Below, in pieces: positions 25,767-33,890 of a stretch of 64,000 bases of DNA. Within the stretch, counting starts at the first letter, position 1. Every line of letters starts with the position of its first letter. The DNA is taken from contig NZ_QUZH01000033.1 of assembly GCF_009761675.1 (NCBI RefSeq), positions 1 to 64,000 of the forward strand, given 5' to 3'. Below the pieces are notes generated by a model. That model made no database searches and was not told the DNA's origin. It worked only from the letters and a program-made list of their open reading frames with translations. The stretch is from Bhargavaea sp. CC-171006. Its GTDB lineage: Bacteria; Bacillota; Bacilli; Bacillales_A; Planococcaceae. The position numbers and the translations under genes were made by a program.

Positions 25767-26846
25767 TTACTGCCATTCCAGAAGAAGCAGTTCTCCCGAA
25801 AATCCCGGTCCGAGGGCTGCCATAAGCCCTTTTTCGCCGGCTGCCTGCTGCTTCTTCATAAACTGCTCCAGCACGAACAGCACCGTCGGGGAAGACATGT
25901 TGCCATATTTCCGGAGCACCTGCCTGGAGACTTCGGTCATGCCGGGCTCAAATCCGAGTGCTTCCTCATAAGCCAGCAGCACCTTTTTACCCCCGGGATG
26001 TGCCACGAAATGCCGGATATCAGACTGTGAGACCCCCTGATTCCCGAGGAATTCATGGACAAACGGACCGAGCCATTCGGTGATGACGGATGGAATGCTT
26101 TTTGAAAAGATCACGTGGAGGCCCGTGTCATCCACGTCCCAGCCCATGACGTCTTCGGAATCCGGCATCAGTTTTGACAGCGTGGAGCGGATGGACGGGA
26201 CAGTCCCTTGTGAGCGGTGGGCCACTTTGTCTCCGGCCACAACCGCACAGGCCACTCCGTCTGCGAAGAGGGAGGCACCGACCAGATTGCTTTTCGTATA
26301 ATCTTCCGCCTGGAAGGTGAGGCTGCATAATTCCACGCATAGCACCAGCACGCGGTGATCCGGGTGGGCGAGGCAGTAGTCGAATGCCCGGCTCATCCCG
26401 GAGGCTCCTCCCGCACAGCCGAGCCCCCAGACAGGAATCCGCTTGACGTCATCCCGGAAAGGAAGATGGTTCATGATGCGTGCTTCGATGCTTGGTGTCG
26501 AGATGCCGCTGCTCGATATGTAGAAGATCGCATCGATCTCTTCATAACTGATAGGCTCCCCGAGCAGTTCGCGATTTTGCAGGCAGCCTGTAATCGCCTC
26601 GGAACCCAGGTGTATGGCGTGTTCGATGTACAGATTGTTGCGCTCCCCGAACGGGTGGGATTTCCCATACCAGTCAAGCGGCATGGCAATATAGCGGGTG
26701 TCGATGTCGCCGTTGTCAAAAACCCGCAGGAGCCGTTCCGTATCCCTGAACTTTCCGCTGAACAGCTGTTTGGTCAGGCCGGCTGCATCACTCTGGCCGA
26801 TTTCATGGTCGGGAGTGAGTGTATAGATCGATTCAATGACAGGCAT
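25767..26846 (-). CDS. bpsA: Type III polyketide synthase BpsA (alkylpyrone synthase)
   Basis: Chalcone-synthase-fold enzyme, 359 aa. The Cys-His-Asn triad is intact: C144 (GLGCAGG), H283 (VAHPGGKKV) and N316 (YGNMSSPT). The B. subtilis homologue extends long-chain acyl-CoAs with malonyl units to triketide pyrones. I set the start at the ATG at 26846 (MPVIESIY) because GAGGAGG lies seven bases upstream; an in-frame ATG at 26867 includes that site in its coding frame. It forms an operon with bpsB. Confidence 0.93.
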   Translation of the reverse strand: MPVIESIYTLTPDHEIGQSDAAGLTKQLFSGKFRDTERLLRVFDNGDIDTRYIAMPLDWYGKSHPFGERNNLYIEHAIHLGSEAITGCLQNRELLGEPISYEEIDAIFYISSSGISTPSIEARIMNHLPFRDDVKRIPVWGLGCAGGASGMSRAFDYCLAHPDHRVLVLCVELCSLTFQAEDYTKSNLVGASLFADGVACAVVAGDKVAHRSQGTVPSIRSTLSKLMPDSEDVMGWDVDDTGLHVIFSKSIPSVITEWLGPFVHEFLGNQGVSQSDIRHFVAHPGGKKVLLAYEEALGFEPGMTEVSRQVLRKYGNMSSPTVLFVLEQFMKKQQAAGEKGLMAALGPGFSGELLLLEWQ

Positions 26847-26920
26847 TCCGTTTCCTCCTCGATTCATCTTCCATCTCTATACCCTTGTCCTCCCAAGATA
26901 TGCGGCAGGGATGCGGTCTA

Positions 26921-27508
26921 TCAGTCCATCAAAGTGGGTTCAGTGAATTCCTTTTTCTTCTCGAAAGCGACAAGAAACGGGGGATGGCCTTTCTGATTGA
27001 TCAGCTCATACCGGGCCACGTCGACTTCTGCTTCCCGCAGCCGGCGGGCGTAGGAAAGAAGCGCGTCGCGCTCCCGGTCGCCGCCTTCGTGGCCGTCGTA
27101 CACACAAACCGTGATCAGGCCGCCTTTTTTCAGCAGTCCGAGAAGGACGTGGACCGCCCTGACCGTCGTTTCCGGACGGGTGATCACCGTGCGGTCTCCT
27201 GCATTCGGAAGAAACCCGAGATTGAACATCGCGCCGCCGACCGGGCCTTCGACATAGTCCGACACCCGGTCATGGCTGTCCAGGATCAGTTCTGCGCGGT
27301 CCGCCAGATTCCCGAGGCGGACCCGTGTCGAATCGAGTGCATCCTGCTGGATATCAAATGCAAGAACACGTCCCTCAGGACCGGCCAGTTCTGCCAGAAA
27401 CAAAGTGTCATGGCCGTTTCCCGCAGTTGCATCCACGGCTGTCTCTCCGGGCCGGATAGTCCGTTCCATCAGTTTCCTCGCATGCGCGAGTGTGCGTCCG
27501 AGTTCCAT
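26921..27508 (-). CDS. mnmM: tRNA mnm5s2U34 methyltransferase MnmM (YtqB)
   Basis: Class I SAM-dependent methyltransferase, 195 aa, orthologous in length and order to B. subtilis YtqB/MnmM, which completes the mnm5 modification at wobble U34. SAM motif DATAGNGHDTLFLA and the catalytic-region NLGFLPNAGDRTV are present. In B. subtilis the radical-SAM partner ytqA (mnmL) is adjacent; here it is not, while yttB is still the divergent neighbour. Confidence 0.88.
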   Translation of the reverse strand: MELGRTLAHARKLMERTIRPGETAVDATAGNGHDTLFLAELAGPEGRVLAFDIQQDALDSTRVRLGNLADRAELILDSHDRVSDYVEGPVGGAMFNLGFLPNAGDRTVITRPETTVRAVHVLLGLLKKGGLITVCVYDGHEGGDRERDALLSYARRLREAEVDVARYELINQKGHPPFLVAFEKKKEFTEPTLMD

Positions 27509-27612
27509 AAAATCATCTCTCCTCCAATGTCTGGTTCCTCTATCGTATCACCGCAGAAGGCAGGGCTCCATTGCGCAATAGATTGACAATGTTCGGACAT
27601 AGGGCGTCCGTA

Positions 27613-27641
27613 TTGAAATACCGCTTTGTCGGGAATACAAT
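27613..27641 (+). promoter_or_regulatory. Sigma-A promoter of yttB
   Basis: TTGAAA (27613-27618), 17-base spacer, TACAAT (27636-27641), about 30 bases before the yttB ribosome site. Confidence 0.78.
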
Positions 27642-27677
27642 CATTGAGATGAAATTGAAATAACAGGAGGTGGGGAC

Positions 27678-28871
27678 ATGCCAAGAAGCGTCTGGCTGCT
27701 CGTCATCGGAATGTTCGTCAACACTGTCGGCAACTCGTTTATCTGGCCGCTCAACACCATCTATCTGCACGACCATCTCGGGAAGTCGCTGTCCGTCGCG
27801 GGGCTTGTCCTCATGGCCAACTCCGCAACGGGCATCGTCGGAAATATGCTCGGCGGCTTTCTTTTTGACCGTATCGGCGGGTATCGTTCCGTGCTGTCCG
27901 GTATTCTGATCTCGCTTGTTGCACTGGTAGGCCTCGTCTTTTATCACGACTGGCCGCATTATGTCTGGCTTCTCGCATTGCTTGGTTTCGGGGGAGGCAT
28001 TGTCTTCCCGAGTATGTATGCCATGGTCGGCACCGCCTGGCCAGAGGGCGGGCGGAAAGCATTTAATTCGATCTACCTTGCAAACAACGCAGGCGTCGCG
28101 ATCGGTCCGGCACTGGCGGGACTTGTCGCTTCCTATAATATCGAATACATCTTTGTCGCCAACACCGTGATGTATGTTCTTTTCCTTCTGATTGCGGCTA
28201 TTGCCTACAGAGGCTTCAAGATTGATCCTGCGACACACACTTCGGTCATCAAGGAAAAGCGGACGATCCGCGAAAAGGCGCCGCTCTACTCCCTGACGAT
28301 CATGCTGTCCGGGTTCTTCCTGACATGGCTGGTGTATTCGCAGTGGACGACCACGCTGTCGACCCATGCCATCGACATCGGCATTTCGCTCGGTGAGTAC
28401 AGCCTGCTCTGGACAATCAATGGTGCACTCATCGTTCTCGGCCAGCCGCTGATCCGTCCGATCATCAAGCGTTTCGAGGACAGGCTGAAAGTCCAGATGC
28501 TGATCGGCATCATCATTTTCACCGCATCTTTTGTCGTCGTGGGCTTCGCAGAGTCATTTGCCATGTTCGTGACATCCATGGTCATCCTCACTTTTGGAGA
28601 GATGTTTGTCTGGCCGGTCATCCCGACGATCGCCAACTCACTGGCACCGCCGGGACGCGAAGGCTTTTACCAGGGAATTGTGAATAGTGTCTCGACGGGA
28701 GGCCGCATGGTCGGGCCGGTCGTCGGCGGCGTCCTGGTCGATCTGTACGGAACGCATGTCATGCTCATCATCCTGACCGCCATCCTCAGCTTCGCCATCC
28801 TGACGAGTCTTTTCTATGATATTCCCCTGAAAAGGGAAGCGGCCAGACAGTCGGTCACGCATCGGCCATAA
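27678..28871 (+). CDS. yttB: MFS transporter YttB
   Basis: Twelve-TM major facilitator, 397 aa, of the drug:H+ antiporter type. The motif A-like loop GGFLFDRIGGYRS follows TM2, with a repeat-half counterpart around PIIKRFEDRLK. It is syntenic with B. subtilis yttB next to ytqB. The substrate is unknown. AGGAGGTGGGGAC precedes the ATG. Confidence 0.88.
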   Translation: MPRSVWLLVIGMFVNTVGNSFIWPLNTIYLHDHLGKSLSVAGLVLMANSATGIVGNMLGGFLFDRIGGYRSVLSGILISLVALVGLVFYHDWPHYVWLLALLGFGGGIVFPSMYAMVGTAWPEGGRKAFNSIYLANNAGVAIGPALAGLVASYNIEYIFVANTVMYVLFLLIAAIAYRGFKIDPATHTSVIKEKRTIREKAPLYSLTIMLSGFFLTWLVYSQWTTTLSTHAIDIGISLGEYSLLWTINGALIVLGQPLIRPIIKRFEDRLKVQMLIGIIIFTASFVVVGFAESFAMFVTSMVILTFGEMFVWPVIPTIANSLAPPGREGFYQGIVNSVSTGGRMVGPVVGGVLVDLYGTHVMLIILTAILSFAILTSLFYDIPLKREAARQSVTHRP

Positions 28872-28879
28872 ATTATCTC

Positions 28880-28911
28880 AGCCCGTCAGCCTGCTGCTGC
28901 CGGGCTTTTTG
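28880..28911 (+). terminator. Terminator of yttB
   Basis: AGCCCG pairs with CGGGCT around a 15-base loop with CAG/CTG internal pairing, followed by TTTTTG. Confidence 0.7.
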
Positions 28912-28953
28912 ATGTTCGCATGGTAGGGTTCCGACCGAAAAGTTCCGATTCCA

Positions 28954-28982
28954 TTGCAACATTAGCAGTGTTCTGATTAAAT
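28954..28982 (+). promoter_or_regulatory. Putative promoter of scoAB
   Basis: TTGCAA (28954-28959), 17-base spacer, TTAAAT (28977-28982). The -10 matches the consensus at four of six positions. Confidence 0.5.
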
Positions 28983-29004
28983 GAAATTAGCAACGCTTTC
29001 ATTT
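28979..29004. promoter_or_regulatory. cre-like site inside an 8-bp inverted repeat, scoA promoter
   Basis: Perfect arms AAATGAAA and TTTCATTT with a 10-base centre. Within it TTAGCAACGCTTTCAT (28987-29002) fits the degenerate cre pattern WTGNNARCGNWWWCAW at all but one position. It lies at the expected start of transcription, where CcpA would repress. Confidence 0.5.
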
Positions 29005-29027
29005 AAAGAGGACCGGAGGGGGATTTT

Positions 29028-29714
29028 ATGAAACAGATCTATAACCGGGCGGCCGAGGCTGTCGCGGATATCAAGGACGGATCCACGCTCATGGTCGGCG
29101 GCTTCGGCCTGGTCGGGATTCCGGAACAGCTGATCCTTGCGCTTGCTGACAGCGGCGTCAAGGACCTGACTGTCATTTCCAACAACTGCGGAATCGATGA
29201 TTGGGGTCTCGGCCTGCTGCTGAATAACCGGCAGATCAAGAAGATGATCGGCTCTTACGTGGGCGAAAACAAGGAGTTCGAGCGCCAGGTGCTCAGCGGC
29301 GAGCTCGAAGTTGAACTGACGCCACAAGGGACGCTTGCAGAAAAGATCCGTGCAGGCGGAGCAGGCATCCCTGCTTTCTTCACACCTGCGGGAGTCGGTA
29401 CGCCGATCGCGGAAGGCAAAGAGACCAGGACCTTCAACGGAAAAGAATATGTTCTTGAAGAAGCGCTGACGGCGGATTTCGCACTTGTGCGGGCAGCCAA
29501 GGCGGATAAACTCGGAAACCTGATCTACAACAAGACCGCCCAAAACTTCAACCCGATGATGGCTGCGGCCGGCCAAGTGACGATCGCCGAAGCGGAAGAA
29601 ATCGTGGATGCGGGTGAACTGGATCCGGCAACGGTCCATACGCCTAGCATCTATGTGCAGCGGCTGATCCAGGCAGAGCAGGAAAAACGCATCGAGCGGC
29701 TCACAACCCGCTGA
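29028..29714 (+). CDS. scoA: 3-oxoacid CoA-transferase subunit A
   Basis: Family I CoA transferase alpha subunit, 228 aa, most like succinyl-CoA:3-ketoacid CoA transferase ScoA. Landmarks are [13 protein letters not shown] and the [13 protein letters not shown] region. With ScoB it activates acetoacetate or similar 3-oxoacids using succinyl-CoA. GGAGGGGG precedes the ATG; scoB starts 19 bases after the stop. Confidence 0.94.
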   Translation: MKQIYNRAAEAVADIKDGSTLMVGGFGLVGIPEQLILALADSGVKDLTVISNNCGIDDWGLGLLLNNRQIKKMIGSYVGENKEFERQVLSGELEVELTPQGTLAEKIRAGGAGIPAFFTPAGVGTPIAEGKETRTFNGKEYVLEEALTADFALVRAAKADKLGNLIYNKTAQNFNPMMAAAGQVTIAEAEEIVDAGELDPATVHTPSIYVQRLIQAEQEKRIERLTTR

Positions 29715-29732
29715 CGGAAAGGGGAGAACGAG

Positions 29733-30389
29733 ATGGATAAAGCACTGATGAGGGAGCGCATTGCACGACGCGCCGAAAAGGAGATCCACGACGGGGACTA
29801 CGTCAACCTCGGCATCGGCATGCCGACGCTCGTGGCGAACTATATATCCGACAATAAGACGGTCATTCTCCAGTCTGAGAACGGACTGCTCGGAATCGGT
29901 CCGTACCCGGAAAAAGACAAAGTAGACCCGGATCTTATCAACGCCGGGAAGGAAACCGTGACCGCGATTGATGGAGCGGCTTACTTCGACAGCGCGGAGT
30001 CGTTCGCAATGATCCGCGGAGGGCACGTCGACGTCGCCATCCTCGGCGGCATGGAAGTTTCGGAAAATGGGGACCTCGCAAACTGGATGATTCCCGGAAA
30101 GATGATCAAAGGGATGGGCGGCGCGATGGACCTGGTTCACGGCGCCAAGAAAATCATCGTGATCATGGAGCACGCCGCCAAGGACGGTTCCGCGAAGATC
30201 AAGAAAGAATGCTCGCTGCCGCTTACCGGCAAAGGAGTCGTCGATATGATCATCACCGAGAGGTGTGTGATCGAGGTGACAACGGAGGGACTCAAGCTGA
30301 AGGAAGTGTTTGAAGGCTTCACGGTCGACGACATCCTCGCCTCCACCGAAGCGGAGCTCGACATCAGCGAAGTAAACCAAAAAGCATAA
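29733..30389 (+). CDS. scoB: 3-oxoacid CoA-transferase subunit B
   Basis: Beta subunit, 218 aa. It carries the catalytic Glu49 in QSENGLLG, which forms the glutamyl-CoA thioester, and the conserved [12 protein letters not shown] and [23 protein letters not shown] lies upstream of the ATG. It ends an apparent two-gene operon with a strong terminator. The nearby cre-like site suggests catabolite repression of ketoacid use. Confidence 0.95.
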   Translation: MDKALMRERIARRAEKEIHDGDYVNLGIGMPTLVANYISDNKTVILQSENGLLGIGPYPEKDKVDPDLINAGKETVTAIDGAAYFDSAESFAMIRGGHVDVAILGGMEVSENGDLANWMIPGKMIKGMGGAMDLVHGAKKIIVIMEHAAKDGSAKIKKECSLPLTGKGVVDMIITERCVIEVTTEGLKLKEVFEGFTVDDILASTEAELDISEVNQKA

Positions 30390-30392
30390 AAG

Positions 30393-30423
30393 AAGCCGGA
30401 AAAGGAGACTTTTCCGGCTTTTG
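30393..30423 (+). terminator. Terminator of scoAB
   Basis: Perfect 11-bp stem AAGCCGGAAAA/TTTTCCGGCTT with a 6-base loop, then TTG. Confidence 0.88.
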
Positions 30424-30446
30424 TCTTCGAAAGGGGTGGAAAACTC

Positions 30447-31394
30447 GTGCATGACATCAAGTTGCTGGAAGATATGAAGCAGACTGTCGGTCAGCTGCTG
30501 TTCGAGAAGGAACAAGAGACGGAGCTGATGCTGACCGCACTTGTGGCAGGGGGACATGTGTTGCTTGAAGATGTGCCGGGCACCGGGAAAACCTTGCTCG
30601 CCAAGACGATGGCCGCGGTCATTGATGCCGAATTCAGCCGGATCCAGTTCACGCCGGATGTCCTTCCGGGTGATGTCACCGGCATCCGGTTCTTTAATAT
30701 GAAAACACAGGAGTTCGAATATCGGGATGGGCCAGTCATGACAAACATTCTGCTGGCCGATGAGATCAACCGGGCGACCCCCCGGACCCAGTCAAGCCTT
30801 CTTGAGGCCATGGAAGAGGGACAGGCGACCGTCGACGGGGAAACACACCGGCTTCCGGAACTGTTCTTCGTCATCGCGACACAGAACCCGATTGAGTCCG
30901 CACAGGGAACGTTCGATCTGCCGGAAGCTCAAATGGACCGGTTCCTCATGAGAATTCGGCCGGGCTATCCTTCGGAAGAAGGAGAGCGGGCGATGATCCG
31001 CACCTATATGCACGGCAGGCCGGCAGTGGCAGAGCGGAAAACGACAGTCGGGAATATACTGGAAATCCGGAAACAGGCCCTGCAGGTTGCAGTCAATGAA
31101 GCAGTGGAAAACTATCTGCTCGCAGTGGTCCGGTCAACGCGGGAGCACATGGATATCGAAACAGGAGCGAGCCCGAGAGGGACAATCGCTCTCATGAGGG
31201 CAGTGCAGGCACGGGCATTCCTCAGGGGCCGGAACTATGCCGTACCGGATGACGTACGCGCGCTTGCGGTCCCCGTGCTTGCCCACCGCATCGTGCTGTC
31301 TGTAGAGGCATCGATGAGAAAGACAGCCGATGAGACCATGGAAGAACTGCTGGACAGGATAGAGGTACCGGTGGAGGAGGTACCGCCGCAATGA
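30447..31394 (+). CDS. MoxR-family AAA+ ATPase
   Basis: MoxR AAA+ chaperone-like ATPase, 315 aa, starting with GTG after AAAGGGGTGG. Walker A is in LEDVPGTGKTLLAK, Walker B in ILLADEINRATP, and sensor 1 in VIATQNPIE. MoxR ATPases usually act with a DUF58/vWA protein on an assembly or maturation task; the DUF58 gene follows. The 3' end carries GGAGGAGGT, which serves a small coupled frame at 31391. Confidence 0.93.
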   Translation: MHDIKLLEDMKQTVGQLLFEKEQETELMLTALVAGGHVLLEDVPGTGKTLLAKTMAAVIDAEFSRIQFTPDVLPGDVTGIRFFNMKTQEFEYRDGPVMTNILLADEINRATPRTQSSLLEAMEEGQATVDGETHRLPELFFVIATQNPIESAQGTFDLPEAQMDRFLMRIRPGYPSEEGERAMIRTYMHGRPAVAERKTTVGNILEIRKQALQVAVNEAVENYLLAVVRSTREHMDIETGASPRGTIALMRAVQARAFLRGRNYAVPDDVRALAVPVLAHRIVLSVEASMRKTADETMEELLDRIEVPVEEVPPQ

Positions 31395-31483
31395 TGACCG
31401 GTGCATTTTTGAGTGCAATATTGGCACAAGCGGTTCCCGTTCCGGAATCCGGTGCCCGGCCTTCCGGGGGGAGAGACCGTTGA
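31391..31483 (+). CDS. Possible 30-aa small ORF linking moxR and DUF58
   Basis: MMTGAFLSAILAQAVPVPES followed by ten polar residues. It begins ATGA over the moxR stop and ends TTGA over the TTG start of the DUF58 gene, so it is coupled at both ends. A perfect GGAGGAGGT lies nine bases upstream of its ATG. It has a short hydrophobic N-terminal part. It could be a real micro-protein or only a ribosome relay for the operon. Confidence 0.4.
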   Translation: MMTGAFLSAILAQAVPVPESGARPSGGRDR

Positions 31484-32649
31484 ATCACGAGTTCCATCAC
31501 GAGTTGATCACGAAAAAAGGGAGTCTCGCCTATGTTTCGATTTCATCGGTCATCGGGTTGCTAGCCATTCTGGGGAAAAACGTATCGCTCGGAGTCCTTG
31601 CCGTTCTGATGTTGGTTTTGTATGGGCTTAATGTGGTGTATGTGCAGAAGGCGGCAAGAAACATCCGGCTCAGGAACGGGCACGAATTCGTCCGGCTGTT
31701 TCCCGGTGAGGAAGGTGAACTGACATTTGATTTTATCAATGTGGGAAAGCTGGCCGTCTGGAACGTCCGCTGGGAAGTTTCCGTCCTTGATCATGACGGT
31801 GCCACGGAGATCCAGGCGGGAAAAATACCCGGAATCCTTTTCCCCTCTTTTTTCCTTCCCGGAAAAGGAAGTGTCAGGCATCACATCCGTTTTGCCGCAA
31901 AGAAGCGTGGCCTTGCAAGAGCCTCCGTGCTCACGCTTCATATCGGTGACCTGCTTGGGGTGTTCCGGATTCGCCTGACATACCAGGGCTATCTGCAGAA
32001 AGCAGTCATCGTTTATCCCGGAATATCCGGGTTCAAGCTGCCTTCCCGCCTTGCCGGGCAGTTTCCCGGTGTGACTCCCGCACCCATATCGCTTTTTGAG
32101 GAACGGACCAGGCCCCGGGGCACCAGGGAATATGCCGCCGGTGACCCGTTTTCATCGATTGCTTGGAAAGAGACGGCGAGGACAGGGGGGCTGCGGACAA
32201 AGGATTTTGACCGGGTGGTCCTCCAGAGATGGATTTTGGTCGCAGATCTCCGAGGCAGCCGGCCCGGGGCGGCGGATCATGTTCTGGCGGAAAAGGTCTT
32301 CAGCCAGATCGCCCATGCCGCCATGGCTGCCGAGAAAAGAGGAATCGAGTTTGAAGTCAGGCTGAACATGCGCACTGCGGCAAGGGACGGTCATCTCCAT
32401 ATCCCGCCGGACCATGGCCGTGCTCAGCTGTCAGGGGTGCTGAACCGGCTTGCCAGGCTTCCCGCTAATTCTCCGGTCAGCCCGCCGGCAGGAATGTACC
32501 GGTCGATTGCCGTAAATGCCATGCGGGGCCATGTCCTGTTTCATTTCGGGAAGCAGGGTGGAGAGTTCTCAGGACTGGCCGCGCTGCTCAAGAAAAGAGG
32601 CGTTACAGTCATACAGGTTTCTGCGGACATGGGGGAGGATGCTGGATGA
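31480..32649 (+). CDS. DUF58-domain protein
   Basis: 389 aa. Two N-terminal hydrophobic segments (about residues 20-50) are followed by a beta-rich region and the DUF58 core RPRGTREYAAGDPFSSIAWKE typical of MoxR-partner proteins. It starts with TTG after GGGGGGAG. The stop overlaps the next ATG as ATGA. It probably forms a membrane-associated complex with the MoxR ATPase; the process served is unknown. Confidence 0.88.
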   Translation: MNHEFHHELITKKGSLAYVSISSVIGLLAILGKNVSLGVLAVLMLVLYGLNVVYVQKAARNIRLRNGHEFVRLFPGEEGELTFDFINVGKLAVWNVRWEVSVLDHDGATEIQAGKIPGILFPSFFLPGKGSVRHHIRFAAKKRGLARASVLTLHIGDLLGVFRIRLTYQGYLQKAVIVYPGISGFKLPSRLAGQFPGVTPAPISLFEERTRPRGTREYAAGDPFSSIAWKETARTGGLRTKDFDRVVLQRWILVADLRGSRPGAADHVLAEKVFSQIAHAAMAAEKRGIEFEVRLNMRTAARDGHLHIPPDHGRAQLSGVLNRLARLPANSPVSPPAGMYRSIAVNAMRGHVLFHFGKQGGEFSGLAALLKKRGVTVIQVSADMGEDAG

Positions 32650-33854
32650 AGGACCGGAAATCAGAGGCCGTCAAACTGGCAACTCTGCTGTTGGAAGTGA
32701 GTGTCATCTATGTGCTTGCAGCACCGCCATACGTGGTGAACGGAAGCTTGCCGCCGGTCCTGCCTCACTTGCTCGCCATCATGGCCGGATATGGGGCCGC
32801 CTGTCTGGTGTCCGGCAATGCCGGCATGACGGCGTCCGCAGGGCTTGCTCTTTTCGTAGCCTGGGCAACCGGACTTCCGCTTGTCCATTCCGCGGTTCTG
32901 GGCACATGGATCGGGTGGCGCATCAAGTCACTTTCGGAGCGGGAGTCCGGCGGTAAAGAGTGGCTGGCAGTCCTCATATCCATCGCATATACGTTAGGCG
33001 TATTTATGATGATCCTCCCGGGGAAAGCAGGGCATATCGTTTATACTCTGCTTGTCTTCCAGTTTGCATCCGCTGTGCTGCTGCGCAATGCAAGGGTCCT
33101 TTACCGTCAACCGTTCAGGAGGAAGGAACAGGACAGGGCTTTTCTTCAGCTTTCTGCAGGCCTGCTCGGCATGACAGCTTTGCTGATATTTATCAAGCCG
33201 CTTATCGCCTGGGCAAGCGGGCTGGCCGGGAAGTCGCTGGGGAATGTATTTTATAATTTCCTCACCGGGATTACCGGACCGGTCTGGGGACCGCTGGAGC
33301 GGTTTTTCCTTAGACTTTCTCAGGAGGACGAGTTGGAAGATAAATCGGGCGAGGGGGGAGCCGGAGAGGAAATGCCGATTATGGAGGCAGCGGAAGGGAT
33401 CCAGTGGGGGCCGGCGGTATTGTTCGCTGTCCTGCTGCTGCTGGGGGCTGCCGTACTGATCAGTATTTTCAGGAGCCGCTACATGAAGGAACATAATCAG
33501 CCGGTTTTCGGGACAGCTGAAGGATTTTCTGATTTTCCAATGGACGCGATGCAGACATCAGGCAATAGCCGGACCGCAGAAATCCGGCGAAACCTGGTCC
33601 GGAGGGAGGTATTCCGGCTCGAGCGGCGGATGAGGCGGGCAGGGTTCGGCCGGAATCCTGAAGAGTCCTTCCCGGTATGGCTGGGTCGGTTAGGCCTGGA
33701 TCCGGAAAACCGCATGCTGTTAGACCGTTTGTATGCCAGAGTCCGCTATGCGGAAGAAGAGATCGGAACTGAAGAAGCGGAATTGTTCCGCCGCATCGTC
33801 CGGTCCATCCGTCCTCCGGCGAGTGAGGAGAGCACAGGAAAGAATGGCAAATAA
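32646..33854 (+). CDS. Membrane protein with DUF4129-like C terminus
   Basis: 402 aa. Several TM helices occupy the first ~215 residues, an acidic loop follows, then one more TM (VLFAVLLLLGAAVLI), and a cytoplasmic helical tail typical of DUF4129 (FPVWLGRLG, RMLLDRLYARVRYAEEE). In most Bacillales MoxR operons the third gene is a longer transglutaminase-like protein; here no transglutaminase Cys-His-Asp domain is seen, so only the membrane and tail parts are kept. It is coupled to the DUF58 gene. Confidence 0.75.
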   Translation: MKDRKSEAVKLATLLLEVSVIYVLAAPPYVVNGSLPPVLPHLLAIMAGYGAACLVSGNAGMTASAGLALFVAWATGLPLVHSAVLGTWIGWRIKSLSERESGGKEWLAVLISIAYTLGVFMMILPGKAGHIVYTLLVFQFASAVLLRNARVLYRQPFRRKEQDRAFLQLSAGLLGMTALLIFIKPLIAWASGLAGKSLGNVFYNFLTGITGPVWGPLERFFLRLSQEDELEDKSGEGGAGEEMPIMEAAEGIQWGPAVLFAVLLLLGAAVLISIFRSRYMKEHNQPVFGTAEGFSDFPMDAMQTSGNSRTAEIRRNLVRREVFRLERRMRRAGFGRNPEESFPVWLGRLGLDPENRMLLDRLYARVRYAEEEIGTEEAELFRRIVRSIRPPASEESTGKNGK

Positions 33855-33855
33855 A

Positions 33856-33890
33856 AGCAATGCCCCGCGATGGCGGGGCATTGCTAGTTT
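33856..33890. terminator. Terminator between the DUF4129 gene and the MFS gene
   Basis: Perfect 13-bp stem AGCAATGCCCCGC/GCGGGGCATTGCT with loop GATG. On the minus strand TTTTATTT follows. Confidence 0.87.
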
